DNA of 64,000 nucleotides from Pterois miles (taxonomy: Eukaryota; Chordata; Actinopteri; Perciformes; Scorpaenidae). The notes below the pieces were generated by a model that was given only the letters and a program-made list of their open reading frames with translations, was not told the origin of the DNA and did not search any database. Position 1 is the stretch's first letter, and each line of letters begins with the position of its first letter. The translations under genes and the position numbers were made by a program. Below are positions 25,401 to 35,728 of the stretch, one piece after another. The stretch lies in the NCBI GenBank assembly GCA_947000775.1, contig CAMQGK010000565.1:1496001-1560000 (forward strand), written 5' to 3'.

Positions 25401-28400
25401 CTGTATCCTGTATGTTTGTTGTATAAGCAGCATCACAGCAATCAAAGGTGACAATGCTGGAAAAAAATACTACAAATACAAATTAATAAATCTGTTGAGG
25501 TCCCTAACTGTAATAGCTGTGTCCCAGTTCCACCCTTCATACTAATTCTAAGCAATTTTTGAGTATGTAATGTGTGATAAGTGACAAAATTAGAGTATGC
25601 TCAAAAGTCAACAGTATGCATACTGAAAAATTGAGCTTGATTTTTGAGCGTGATGTTGATGTAGACCGTTTTACCACAAAGGAAATTGAAGAGCTGCTTG
25701 CAGCTGCACAGAATTAAAATAAATTGCAAATTGTGGTTAAACTGCTCAGGAAAGATGTTGGAATACATGCAAAAAAGAAAATTTTGCTTTCTATATTTAA
25801 GTTTAAAGTATGGATGTCTTGTATACTGTATTTACTGCAAAAACAGACTATAAAGACAAGTATAATCGTATGTACTATAAACAATCAGCATGTAGTATGG
25901 AATTTGGACACAGTAATGGTTTCTGTCTGTTGTGGGTTCTAGACATCCTGACCTATCCTGGCGATTAGGGAAAGAGAGTCTGAAAATATGCCACACAGCG
26001 AGGGGCCAACAAAGCTATGAGCTCCTGGAGCGCCATGTGTGTCTTCCAGCCAGCAACAGGCACAATTTTTTTTCTTTACAAAAAGCTGATTATACATGCC
26101 ACCAGTATCTGCTGACCTTGAGCATGCAAGCTGTCTCGCTCCAGTGACACGCTCATGGTCAACATGGTGGTTCCTAGTCGTGTTTTTGTTAGTGAAAAAA
26201 AGGATTGTATCAAATCACTCTGTAGTTTGTCTATAAGTTTGTAACTAGTTAAAACTAAAGAGTGACTTGGAATATTCTGTAGCACCCTGAGGAGGTTAAA
26301 CCAGTTCAATTCAGTATCCAGTAGGAAACTTCTCGTGGGTTTCCGGACCCCCACGTTGGAAACCACTGCTCTGGGATACATGTGAGCTGATGACGTTTCC
26401 ACAGCTAACTTCAGTGGCCGTGGTCTTTTAAAAGTAAATTTGTCATGCAAACTGTGCATAACCCAAAATGGATTTTGCCTCCTACACAGAGAGCAACCTG
26501 AACGTCTGAAAAGTGAAGCCAATGCAGAAGTGGTTTAAACTTGTGGTCTTTCTAATAGCCAGCAGGGGGCGACTCCTCTGGTTGCAAAAAGAAGTCTGAT
26601 TGTATAGAAATTTATGAGAAAATGAGCCTACTTTTCACTTGATTTATTACCTCAGTAAACATTGTGAACATGAGTTCATGGTCTCAATAGAGTGCAACAG
26701 GAATGAATCCCAAAACCCAGAAATGAGTTAGTGTTTTACCACATCCAGTTCAAGCAAAGTATGCTTTAGGATGTGTCTATGTTGTGATTTACAGATCACT
26801 GCCACGGCATTGTCCAGTCTGGGAGTTGTCCCGTTTTGGTCTTAGAACTTTACACTTTCACAGTGATTTTCCAGTTTATGTTAACTGTAACATTTTGGTC
26901 GCCTAAAAATGTAGTTGCAAAAAAAAAGCAAGACGGCAGCAGCCAAAATGCCATAATCGAGACTTCACACAGCAGCCCACAAACCAATGGGTGACGTCAC
27001 AGTGACTACATCCACTTCTTGTAAATAGTGTTGCTTGTACACTGTACTTGTGTTAAGACCCCCTTGTCTGCCTCATCATCAATGCACTCAGACTCACGCA
27101 CTCATGTTTAAGGCTACCTGGTCATCTCTGCTATGCTGCCTCACAAGGATGTGGTGGATGGTACGGCGCCACAGGGTTTCTTGTCCTGAATGAGACAAAC
27201 ATTCAGCTGATGATGTGCCTACATATCAGAACAGAGACTAGCTGTTCATAATATTGTACTAGGTCACACGTTCTCGCTCTGTTGCAGCTGTATGAAAATA
27301 TTGCACAGTGACAGCTTTGTTATTATGAATTTATCAGTCCCTGTGAAATCTGCTCATGTAATGTTCAGTACCAGCGATATACAACACTGTGGTCACTCAA
27401 ATGTAAATGTATTGATGAGTTATTTTTGTGTGTGTGCAGGCTGGTGTGAAGGGAAAGCTTGGCAGACTACTTGGGATTTTTGAGGTAAGCTTGTCAAACT
27501 CATGGCAAAGTGTAATCGATTCTCAGGTGGCATGTAATACGTGATATATCACAACCTGTATCAGCTTAGCTGACCATCATACCTAGGATGCCTACAGTAT
27601 GTAGACATGCCTCCTGCTTTTGTGCCAGAGTCAGCCAGTGTTAAGTTTTTTTGTACATGTAGCATCTGTAAAGAAACAGTATTGTGTTGACATGATGTCT
27701 TTTGTTGTATATGAAAGCTTTGCTTGCTTTGCAGTGATACAAATTAGTGTCTTCATCTAAACCTTTGCAGCAAAATAAAGACAGAAAGCACAGGACGTAC
27801 GTCTACACCCTCATAGTGACGGAGACACTGGAAGACTGGGAGGACTCCGTCAACATTGGTATGCCTCTACGTTCAAGTGGTCATGGTATTACTGATTGTT
27901 TTGCTTAAATTATGCTGCAGGTTTTTACCCCCCCACATAGAAAAAAAGCCTTTTGCAACAAATTAGTTTTGTTTCAGATTATCAAACCCATACGTTTTGG
28001 TTTTCTGGCACATTAAATATTAGTTAAGTTAATCATAATATAACACAAATTGTAATATTTCTGTGCACAATCATAATGGCATACAGAATTTATTCTCTCA
28101 ATCAATTTAATTGATTTTGTCATTTCCATGATTGAGAAAGACTGTCTGGGCCTCCAGTCATCACTTTGTAAACTGAAAAACTGGGACACATACTTATCTA
28201 CAGTGTTTGCTGTCCTAAAATACTGACTGAACAAAAACGCAGCAACGACTTATTGTTGCTCCTCCTAAATGACCTACCGCTGCACATCCGCTGCACGGCA
28301 TTGTCCCATCTCATCGACAATGTTATCTCAAGCACCAGGAGGTGTCATAGCGGAGGCAATTCGTTAATTAAAGCTGAAGCGTTAAGCCAAGCGACACAAA

Positions 28401-31400
28401 ATGAATCTGCAACTATTTTGATTAATACATTAATTGAACAAGTCATTTTTCAAGAGCTTTTCAACTTTGAGGAATTTGCACTCTTCTTTGTTTTATTTGA
28501 TAGAAATGAACTTCAAGGTTTTGGACTCTTTGTTCAAGATGCCGTTTATGATGAGCATTTTTCGGTATCTCAGACATTTCATAGTTCAAACATAATCAAT
28601 AATAAAACTAATCATCAGCCCTAAAATTAATATTATTTTCCTCCATGATTGTGAAATGTCTAATGTTGCCTGTAATGTGGATTATGTGTACATGTGATCC
28701 CTACTTGTATTTCAAATCTCATGCATCTCTTTGGACTTAGTAGAGCAAAACGTTAACTATTCCTAACTGGTCTGGAAAAAGAAGTGGTTGTGATAATATA
28801 CTCCCTTCACCCTCAGAAATAGAGTTCAGCCTGTTCACAGGGGGAGGAGTGTTTGCTGTGCCCAGTTGTTTTCCAGTTATCATTACTCACCACAGCCCCC
28901 TCCTTACTTGTCCTCTCTTGCCCTGTGTAAAGGCTGAGACTGTGCTGGTCTAATTTACTCTCCCCCTCTACTGAAAGTGAAAGTGGGTGTGAAGTCTGCA
29001 CCACCCTCTGATAATAGGCCACACTGAATTCCTTTAACAAAACGCTGTTTGGAGGAGAACTGGCGTCAGAAGAAGTTTAGAGCTTTAACTTTAGAAGTTA
29101 AAGCTGAAGTGGGCGAGATTGGAGCATGTATGATTTTAAAAAAGTTATTTTTGTAAAACGGTTGCTATATCCTGACAGTAGAGGATGAGACAGGTAATCT
29201 GAAAAAAAAATCATGCTTATGTGTGTCCTCCGTTGCTCCTAATGGCATCTGCAAGATTTCACAGACCGGAGGAAAACAACCAATCAGAGCTGATCTAGAG
29301 TCTGCCATCCAGCGGTCACTCGTGAACTCTAGCCAGTCAAACTAGGCTGCACTGATCAAATCCATCCATCCATTGTCAACAGCTTATCTCGTCAGGGGTC
29401 GTGGGGGGCTGGAGCCGATCCCAGCTGGGATTGGGCGAAGGCGAGGTTCACCCTGGACAAGTTGCCAGTCCATCGCAGGGCACATAGAGACGGACAACAT
29501 TTAGACAGACAACCATTCATGCTCACATCCACACCTACGGGCAATTTAGAGTGATCAATTAACCTAAATTGCATGTCTTTGGACTGTGGGAGGAAGCCGG
29601 AGAACCCGGAGAAAACAGAGATCATGCAAACTCCACACAGAAGAGCCCCAAGCCGGATTCAAACCTGCAACCCTCTTGCTGTGAGGCACAAGTGCTAACC
29701 ACTGCAACCACCGTGCAGCACCACTGATCAAATATGAATCGATATTCTGTTTCTGTGTCTGTAGTAATGCAAAATCGTCTGATTGTGTCCTGTTAGCTGT
29801 AAAATGAGAAAGTTTGGGGCGGCTGTGGCTCAGAGGGTAGAGCAGGTCGTCCACCAAGCAAAAGGTCAGCGGTTCAATCCCCGGCTGCTCCACGTGTCGA
29901 TGTGCAGCAGCTGGGGATTGCAGCTCATGTTACCGCAGTTTTACAAGCATGTTGGAGAACTGCGGTGGCCATCAGGTAAGACAGAAACTTGAAAGGCTCT
30001 TTAGAGTCATTCTGACTGTCTATCCGACTGTCTAAAGTAGAAACATGGTGGAGAAACATGGCAGACTCCACGAAGAGGACTCTTTCCCTGTGTAGATAGG
30101 ACTCATCCTAAGCTAATGAAAACATGATTCTTAGTTTCAGGTCATTATAGACTAATGAGAACAGTTATGAAGATTATATTCTATTTCTGCAAATAGATCC
30201 CCCAAAATGTTACACACTGTCCCTTTAAGGTTATTTTGCCTGTTGAGCAATCTTACTCACCACTCAGACAGACACTCAGTAACACTGCTAAAGAGTTTTT
30301 TATGAAGAATGCCATATCATAATCATAAAGGCTGGCAGCATAAGACCATGAATGAGGGATGAGTGGGAGTAACAGACAGAGAAGGCGAAAGACCCAAAAA
30401 TACAGGAGGACAAACCACAAGAACTCTATATAGGAGAAAAATGGTGGTGTGGAAGGGTGCCATGCTAAGGCGTTTATAAATACAAGGATTTAGCAAGCAG
30501 TCACCAAGGAATTTACAATCTTGAACAACACATGAAAAATGACCTCCTTTATTTCAAAGAAAAAAATCTAGACAGACTTCAGGCAGGAATGCTTCAACCA
30601 CACAGCGATGGCTAACAAGTCAACTTGTACCATCTAGTAAGGCTGTAAAAATGTGTCTGTAAAGAGTAAAATTATATACTATACTAAAGCTAATTAAGAA
30701 CATTATGAAGGGTAAAAAACGAATGATGGCAGAACAGAATCTTATTATTTTCTATATACAGCAAACAACGTGTCCACCCGCACGCCTTAACATGGATTAC
30801 ACTCACCTAGAGCAGTGGTTCCCAACCTGGGGTCTGGGCCCCCCTTGGGGGCGCCAAAGATCACAGGGGTTGCCTTGCACCAGGTTTTGTCTGCTCTGAG
30901 GTTGTCAAAATTAGATTTACAAGGTAAGTACAGTAAATACAATATACTGTACATACATAAGAGTCCTATATCCAAAAAAAACTTTAACATTACATTTAAC
31001 GCTAAATTAAAGGGTAAATATGCTTAATACAAAGTGCTTATTTGATTGTCAAACAGGTTGTGAAACCCTTCTCACCACCTTTCCAACACTGGAACAGTGA
31101 AGGTTACACCCTTTTTTTTATTTTTTTTTTTTTTTACAAAGGCGACATTTTAATCAACGCAGTACCACAAAGTCTCAGGTTCAATCCCAACAATGGCCAA
31201 AATTTAGTGTAGTCATTGGGCAACTTCTGGGTCTGTGAGGCAAAGCAGAAGTGTCTAACACTTGCAGTCTTTCTACCAGCCAACAGGGGGCGACTCCTCT
31301 GGTTGTAAAAAGAAGTCTGATTGTATAGAAGACTATGAGAAAATGAGCCTACTTCTCACTTGATTTATTACCTCAGTAAACATTGTAAACATGACTTTAT

Positions 31401-32102
31401 GGTCTCAATCACTAGTTTCAAGTCTTCAATACAGAATGGTGTTCATTTAGTAAATTACAGTTCCATTTAGAGATAAATAAAGCAGAGGATGCTTTAAGAT
31501 GGGGCTACCTTGTGATTGACAGGTGTCCGGTCTGGGAGTTGTCCATGTGTTCATCTTACAACTTTAACCCTTTCACAGTGTGCTTTCAGCTCATCTAAGT
31601 AAATTACATTGGTCACCTAAAAATGTCTTATTCAGCATTCGGTTATACCAAGCTCTACCCCTCCTGTCACTTTTGGTTTAAAAGAACCAAAAGCAATGGC
31701 CAAAACCATGGCTTCAAAACCATAGTCCACAAACCAGTGGGTGACGTCATGTTGAATATGTCCACATCTTATATACAGTCTGAGTATAATCCATGGTCAA
31801 TTATAGAGTCACTCAGCGCTAAATCAAACCTCCACCTGTTGATTAGTCATTATCCTCTCTTGAATATTTCCACAGGAAGGAAGAGGAAGTGGTTCCAAGT
31901 TGACGAAGCCATCAGGGTGCTGCAGAGCCACAAGCCTGTCCATGCAGAGTACCTCCGCAGGCTCACAAACACCTGTAATCCCCCCTGCAGTCCCGTGTGT
32001 AGCCCGACTAACGGCAACACCCCGAGTTCCCAGGTGATGGACAACAACGCACCTCACTATGTTGTTTGCCCCACACAGGGCTCAGATCTCGCCAACAGAT
32101 AG
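16517..32102 (+). CDS. nudt4: Diphosphoinositol polyphosphate phosphohydrolase 2, 5 exons
   Basis: This Nudix hydrolase removes the beta-phosphate from diphosphoinositol polyphosphates (PP-InsP5 and similar) and from diadenosine polyphosphates in the cytosol. Exons are 16517-16615, 23927-24037, 27440-27484, 27771-27858 and 31876-32102, all with GT-AG introns. The total is 570 nt or 189 residues, slightly longer than the roughly 180 of human NUDT4. The N-terminus MMKFKPNQTRTYD is diagnostic of DIPP proteins. The Nudix box starts at WIVPGGGMEPEEEP and runs through AVREVYEE across the exon 2/3 junction into AGVKGKLG, so G-x5-E-x7-REV-x-EE-x-GV is intact. Exon 4 gives LEDWEDSVNIG and exon 5 KWFQVDEAIRVLQ and KPVHAEYL. 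The tail after about residue 140 is loosely conserved. The reading frame is open upstream of exon 5, but the splice site places the coding start at 31876. An AATAAA at 35495-35500 may end a long 3' UTR. Paralogue a or b is not resolvable. Confidence 0.95.
17317..17874. mobile_element. TTAA-ended inverted-repeat element, copy A
   Basis: It begins ttaaagcagcagtaggtaaa and ends ctacctactgcaggtttaa, an inverted terminal pair that includes TTAA. Interior landmarks shared with three other copies are actggaggaaacaacc, gctgtgattgacag-like stretches, gaaatgacctgtgattgg and aggaggtgcagaagtctag. It is non-coding and about 560 bp. It may be a piggyBac-type MITE (inference from TTAA). Confidence 0.7.
18395..18715 (-). 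repeat. Interspersed repeat, inverted relative of 51300-51950
   Basis: The reverse complement contains aaactgcatgtgattatcat, aaagtgggcatgtctgtaaa and gaggtcagaggtcaaggga in the same order as eea1 intron 26. It continues into the ggtaccaatgg and tacaacct landmarks. It is a truncated copy of a multi-copy element of unknown class. Confidence 0.8.
19370..19420. repeat. CT microsatellite
   Basis: This is a CT-rich tract with a few interruptions. The overlapping Ser-Leu reading frame is an artefact. Confidence 0.95.
21598..22163. mobile_element. TTAA-ended inverted-repeat element, copy B
   Basis: It begins near gatgctgcagtgggtag and ends agctgcagctttaa. It shares tatcctgacagtagtgcatg, aactggaggaaaacagccaa and gctgagctggagtctgccg with the other copies. 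The left end has drifted from the consensus. Confidence 0.65.
24038..27439 (+). other. nudt4 intron 2
   Basis: This 3.4-kb intron contains repeat X copy 1 at 26515-27050 and an inverted hAT-like end near 26330-26375. The 148-codon minus-strand frame at 26076-26522 overlaps that repeat and has no known domain. Confidence 0.65.
26515..27050 (+). repeat. Repeat X, copy 1
   Basis: Landmarks are agggggcgactcctctggtt, aagaagtctgattgtataga, ttgatttattacctcagtaa and caatgggtgacgtca, in that order. The same series recurs at 31230-31800 in direct orientation. The class is unknown. Confidence 0.8.
29098..29815. mobile_element. TTAA-ended element, copy C (interrupted)
   Basis: It begins ttaaagctgaagtgggcgag and shares tatcctgacagtagaggatg and cggaggaaaacaaccaatca with the other copies. 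A retroelement fragment splits it at 29362-29721. A SINE interrupts it at 29816, and I could not find its right end. Confidence 0.65.
29362..29721 (-). mobile_element. Non-LTR-type 3' fragment with 12-bp target duplication
   Basis: This 360-bp insert is flanked by the perfect direct repeat cactgatcaaat at 29350-29361 and 29722-29733. It splits copy C, so it inserted later. Landmarks are ccatccatcc, ctggagccgatcccagctgg, cagtccatcgcagggcacat and gactgtgggaggaagccgg. This is a very common teleost repeat that I take to be an RTE-like LINE 3' end on the minus strand (inference). A shorter copy lies at 51640-51765. Confidence 0.75.
29816..29905 (+). mobile_element. tRNA-derived SINE head, truncated
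   Basis: It begins ggggcggctgtggctcagag. A pol III box A (tggctcagaggg, 29826-29837) and box B (ggttcaatccc, 29871-29881) are 33 bases apart, as in a tRNA. The cloverleaf is imperfect. The acceptor-like end ctgctcc is followed by SINE-body sequence, so this is not a functional tRNA. Confidence 0.8.
30000..30228. repeat. Second TTAA-ended repeat fragment
   Basis: It ends aaaatgttacacactgtccc then TTTAA, a terminus different from the copy C family. The left part includes catggtggagaaacatggca. The extent is uncertain. Confidence 0.4.
30813..30870 (+). repeat. hAT-like repeat end
   Basis: The sequence cagtggttcccaacctgggg followed by gggccccccttgggggcgcc is closely related to 8435-8510. The family resembles non-autonomous hAT elements. 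Confidence 0.6.
31230..31800 (+). repeat. Repeat X, copy 2
   Basis: This is a direct-orientation relative of 26515-27050, sharing agggggcgactcctctggtt, cttgatttattacctcagta and cagtgggtgacgtca. The two copies bracket nudt4 exons 3 and 4. Confidence 0.8.
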
Positions 32103-33085
32103 GACCAGCACCACCACCAGCAGCATCAGTTCTTCTAAGAGGACGCATCTTGAAGATGCACATCTGGAAAAGACTTCAGCATTGATTGCATTACTAACGC
32201 AGCCTCTTAATATGTACAGTATGGACTTCCTTAGAGTTGAAATGAAACCCATTTTGAGGGAGTGCCAAAATGTTTTCCAAGTATATTTAAGATTTTATAT
32301 GTATATTTTTTAACAACTAATAGAGAAAATGTGTTATTTGAAAGCGTTCAGCTTTAGGTAGATTTTCTCAGTGTGCTGCTTCTGCAATGTAAAGGTCCTG
32401 TTAAGTCTTTAATGCTGAATATTTGACTAGCAGTGCACACAAGTGTTTGGGTGAGTTCCTGGGAAGTGTTTGCTCTTAGAGGAAGTCATATTGCCATGGT
32501 GACTCAGTGCCAAATAATGCCCTTCTGCAAGACATTTTGAAGAGGAGCGGCTACATGTGTATGAATCACTTATTGCAATCCATTTTTTTTTCTGGTGAAT
32601 TGTTATGACACTTTTTGGCTGTAAAACTAATGTAACCTCACTATAACTCAAGTCTGGAGAGGTATTTTTGCCTAAAGAGAGCTGAGGGCAAAGTCTGCTT
32701 TGATACAAGTGTGAACAACATTGCTCTTCCTGTAATGATGACCTTACAAGTACACACAGGGTCGCCTCTAATCAGTAATAACAGTGTAACACTGTCATAA
32801 AGATTAGATGAATATCTGCAAACTGGCCACCACACTGACATGGAGACCTCAACATCCTTGTGTTTGTAGGTCCACATATACATTAGTTAATGTTGTCACA
32901 CTGACTGTTAAATTGAACAAATGACAGTATATTGGCAGATGAATATCTGCTTTAGTGTAGTGGAACAGAACTGCAGTCAGCATAATCAAAACAGCAAATG
33001 TGCCAAAGAAAGACAGTATTCAACACTACAGACTATCATACAAGAAATAGTGTATATCTGCAGAAAACACTATTATTAAGTACAT

Positions 33086-33358
33086 TGGGATGCACCAATC
33101 CAACTTTTTAGATACCTGGGCTTTGGGTATCGGCCAACAATCTGGATTTACAATTCAGGTATAAGCCTTTTTAATGCAGCAACAATTGGTCAAAACTTAT
33201 TAATTGATTAAAACTCCAGTGTAAAATGTAACTAGTATATAAACATAGATAGATAGATACATAGATAAATTGCCTCCATTGTCACTGATACCCAGTCCAG
33301 ATCTTTGAGTAAATATCTGCCCAATATGTAATCCAGTATCAGAATCGGTGCATCCCTT
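33086..33358. mobile_element. Short hAT-like element, uninterrupted
   Basis: It begins ttgggatgcaccaatccaac and ends cagaatcggtgcatccctt. Its ends and interior align to both flanks of the nested element at 10634-12052. Confidence 0.65.
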
Positions 33359-33816
33359 ATTTGGTTTTAAAGGAAAATTACAATGTGCTTTAGTTTGATT
33401 CTTCTAAGTGCCTTCACAAACAATCATAAGTTGTGTTAAAGCTGAAGTAGGCAAGATTGGAGAAAATATGATTGAAAAAAGTTATTTTTAAAAAACGGTC
33501 ATTATATCCTGATAGTAGTGCATGTAACAGGTAACCTGAAAAAACAATAACAAAAAAAAAAACATGTTCCTCTGTGTCCTCCGGTGCTCTTAATGAAACG
33601 AAATCTGCAAGATTTCCCAGTCTGGAGGAAAACAACCGATCAGTTGATCTAGAGTCTGCTGTCAATCACTCAGAAAGTCCAATCAAACAGTCAAACTAGG
33701 CAGCGCTGATCAAGTATGAATTAGTATTCTGTTACTGTTAATGACTATTTCTCACCTCAGATGTTGTCAGTATCATCTGGTAGTGCACAGTTTAGCTGTT
33801 AAATGCTAAAGGCTTT

Positions 33817-34826
33817 TTTCAAGACCACATACTGTAATACTAGTATGCACTGATTTAGCCAACATGTAGTATGCAAACAATAGTTAAATCTACAGTATGC
33901 CAAAATACCCAAATGTCATACTGATTTGGAGAAAATCTCCAGTATGCACTGGACCAGTTTAGCTCATCTACTGTGTACCACAGTGCAACATACTGGAATG
34001 CTACAGGCTGCGGTTACACCCACAATAGCAGCTAAAACAGCTTGTTTTTTATATTTTTCGTTGCTATTTCATCAGTAAATTCACTTCTAAATTTTTTTTA
34101 GGTGAGAAATCAACTGTGTAGATTATGACTGTTTACAGTTTTACTATATTAGATGGTGTATCAAATGTTTTCTTCTCGTAGATGAGGGGGTTTTATTTCC
34201 TTGTTGATAGATTGTTTAAGTATCACAACATAAATGTCCATTATAAAGTAACTGGAACTTCTGTGTATCTGCCTTTTGAGTTGAAAAGCCCCACAATCGC
34301 CCCTGGGCGTAGCTCGCTCGCCAGCCGGGCGCTGACGCTCACAGACCGGCTGCAGAGTAGCGAGAGGAGGGAGAGAGCTGCCTCTGACGGGGCAGAGAGA
34401 TACCGGCTGAGACAACACCACCCTTTTTAACATAACTTATTTATAGGGAGATCACTCCACTTTTTTGTTTCTGTAACTGTTTTGTTTCCGTCTCCCCTCA
34501 CTGATGATCCTGTTTGTCTTATTTCACTGAGCTGTTAGAATAAATAGTTAAAACCTGCCGTATCTTATAAAGAATTACAAACAAAAACAACAAAATCAAA
34601 GTTCTATTTTTCAATAATATTACAATAGTGGTACAAGTTGTTTTTTTTGTCCAGTGCTTTAAGAGCTGGCTTAAAGGCTAAAGCCTGGTCTAGCATAGTG
34701 TAAAACACATCGATTTAACTGTCGCATACTGCATACAACTGAGGAACGCAGTATGCCGTATACAGTGCATACTGCATACGGCATACTGCGTTCCTCAGTA
34801 GTATGCAGTTTTGAAAACAGCCCATT
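33817..34826. mobile_element. Inner element of copy D
   Basis: Its ends, ttttcaagaccacatactg and cagtatgcagttttgaaaa (the latter allowing small changes), are roughly inverted. The interior contains scattered agtatgc motifs, a GC-rich block at 34290-34420 and the hairpin at 34727-34809. The class is unknown and the borders are approximate. Confidence 0.5.
34727..34809. repeat. Hairpin with 24-nt perfect inner arms
   Basis: The arms 34738-34761 (actgaggaacgcagtatgcc and four more bases) and 34776-34799 are exact reverse complements around a 14-nt spacer. With one mismatch the pairing extends outward to about 34727 and 34809. It lies inside the inner element of copy D. Confidence 0.9.
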
Positions 34827-35494
34827 TTTGTGACCCAGCAGCCATGTTGACAACTCTTGAGGGGATTCCAAGCACTGCTCACATGACTGGAGCACAGCCA
34901 ATAGGAACGCTCTTTCTCTGAAATGACCTGTGATTGGTCAGTCTACCCTCACAGGTTATATTTTTTAAAGCCTTAAAACAGGGACATGAGGAGGTGCAGA
35001 AGTCTAGTTTTCTCTCTGGACAGCTGAATTACAACATGCTGAAAGGTTATTATGAGATTTTAGCCCAATCATGCTAAAAAATAATCGTTGCCTACTTCAG
35101 CTTTAAGTTTCTACAAGACACTGTGCCGCCAACAGTACTGACTGGAAGCAGTACAATCTACCTTATTTTTTCCAGCTGTGGTTAAACAACTGGATGTTGA
35201 AGGAAACTTGGATTTGTTACAACTGAATGTACAGCATTTTTGCATTGATTGAATTTATTTATTTATGTTTTGGGGAAATACTCCCTCCCATCATGAACAG
35301 GAAACTGTGACAGGAAGTCATAGTGAGTGTACTAGACTTATGGTCAACACCCAAGACAAAGAGGACAACTTGTGTGATAAATTCAGTTTATTGGCTATCA
35401 TTGTTGCTAAACTCTTGATAAACCATTTTTCTATTTGTTTATATGTGACTGGAATATTTTGCTGTGTGCCATGATGTTGTATATAAAACCTTTA

Positions 35495-35500
35495 AATAAA
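35495..35500 (+). terminator. Candidate distal nudt4 poly(A) signal
   Basis: AATAAA is followed by an A-run and lies 3.4 kb after the nudt4 stop and 230 bases before the eea1 start. The long 3' UTR is inferred only. Confidence 0.4.
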
Positions 35501-35559
35501 AAAAATCCCCATTACCACGTTGTTTTAATCAGTGCAGCAGAACAAGACAACACTGTTTT

Positions 35560-35728
35560 TTATTAATCTTGAATATAGCCAGGCTGTGTCCTGCTTCACC
35601 ATCCCCTCCATGACCCGCCCATCCGCCGCTGCTGCCTGAGCTCGGTCAGGTGTTCGTTGTACAGCGACGTAAACTTTGCATTTGGAAAAATAATAGGATT
35701 TGGTGTCGGGACAAACACAGTCGAGGCC
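35560..35728 (+). promoter_or_regulatory. Probable eea1 promoter and 5' UTR
   Basis: A locally GC-richer stretch, with cccgcccatccgccgctgct near 35616, precedes the eea1 ATG. No TATA element was seen. The transcription start is not determined. Confidence 0.35.

Larger units (their letters stand above)
33436..35106. mobile_element. TTAA-ended element, copy D, split by another element
   Basis: It begins ttaaagctgaagtaggca and ends tgcctacttcagctttaa, perfect 18-bp inverted termini including TTAA. The family interior stops near 33815 and resumes near 34830 (gtgacccagcagccatgttg). The intervening kilobase is a different repeat. Confidence 0.8.
32103..35560. other. nudt4 3' UTR and nudt4-eea1 interval
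   Basis: No further exon was found. It contains a hAT-like element (33086-33358) and the composite TTAA element (33436-35106). After the composite come about 390 bases without recognised repeats, ending at AATAAA 35495-35500, which may be the distal nudt4 poly(A) site. eea1 begins about 230 bases further on. Confidence 0.55.

Noticed and set aside
26076..26522. 148-codon minus-strand frame
   Set aside because: Overlaps an inverted hAT-like repeat end and has low-complexity, unrecognised sequence; taken as chance.
28253..28624. 123-codon plus-strand frame in nudt4 intron 4
   Set aside because: Contains no known domain, has AT-rich composition, and lies between well-defined nudt4 exons.
29816..29891. 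Possible tRNA gene
   Set aside because: Box A and box B are present, but the cloverleaf stems do not pair well and SINE body follows; it is a SINE head.
31623..31875. Upstream part of the long frame containing nudt4 exon 5
   Set aside because: It lies before a clear splice acceptor and includes repeat X sequence; the conserved protein starts at 31876.
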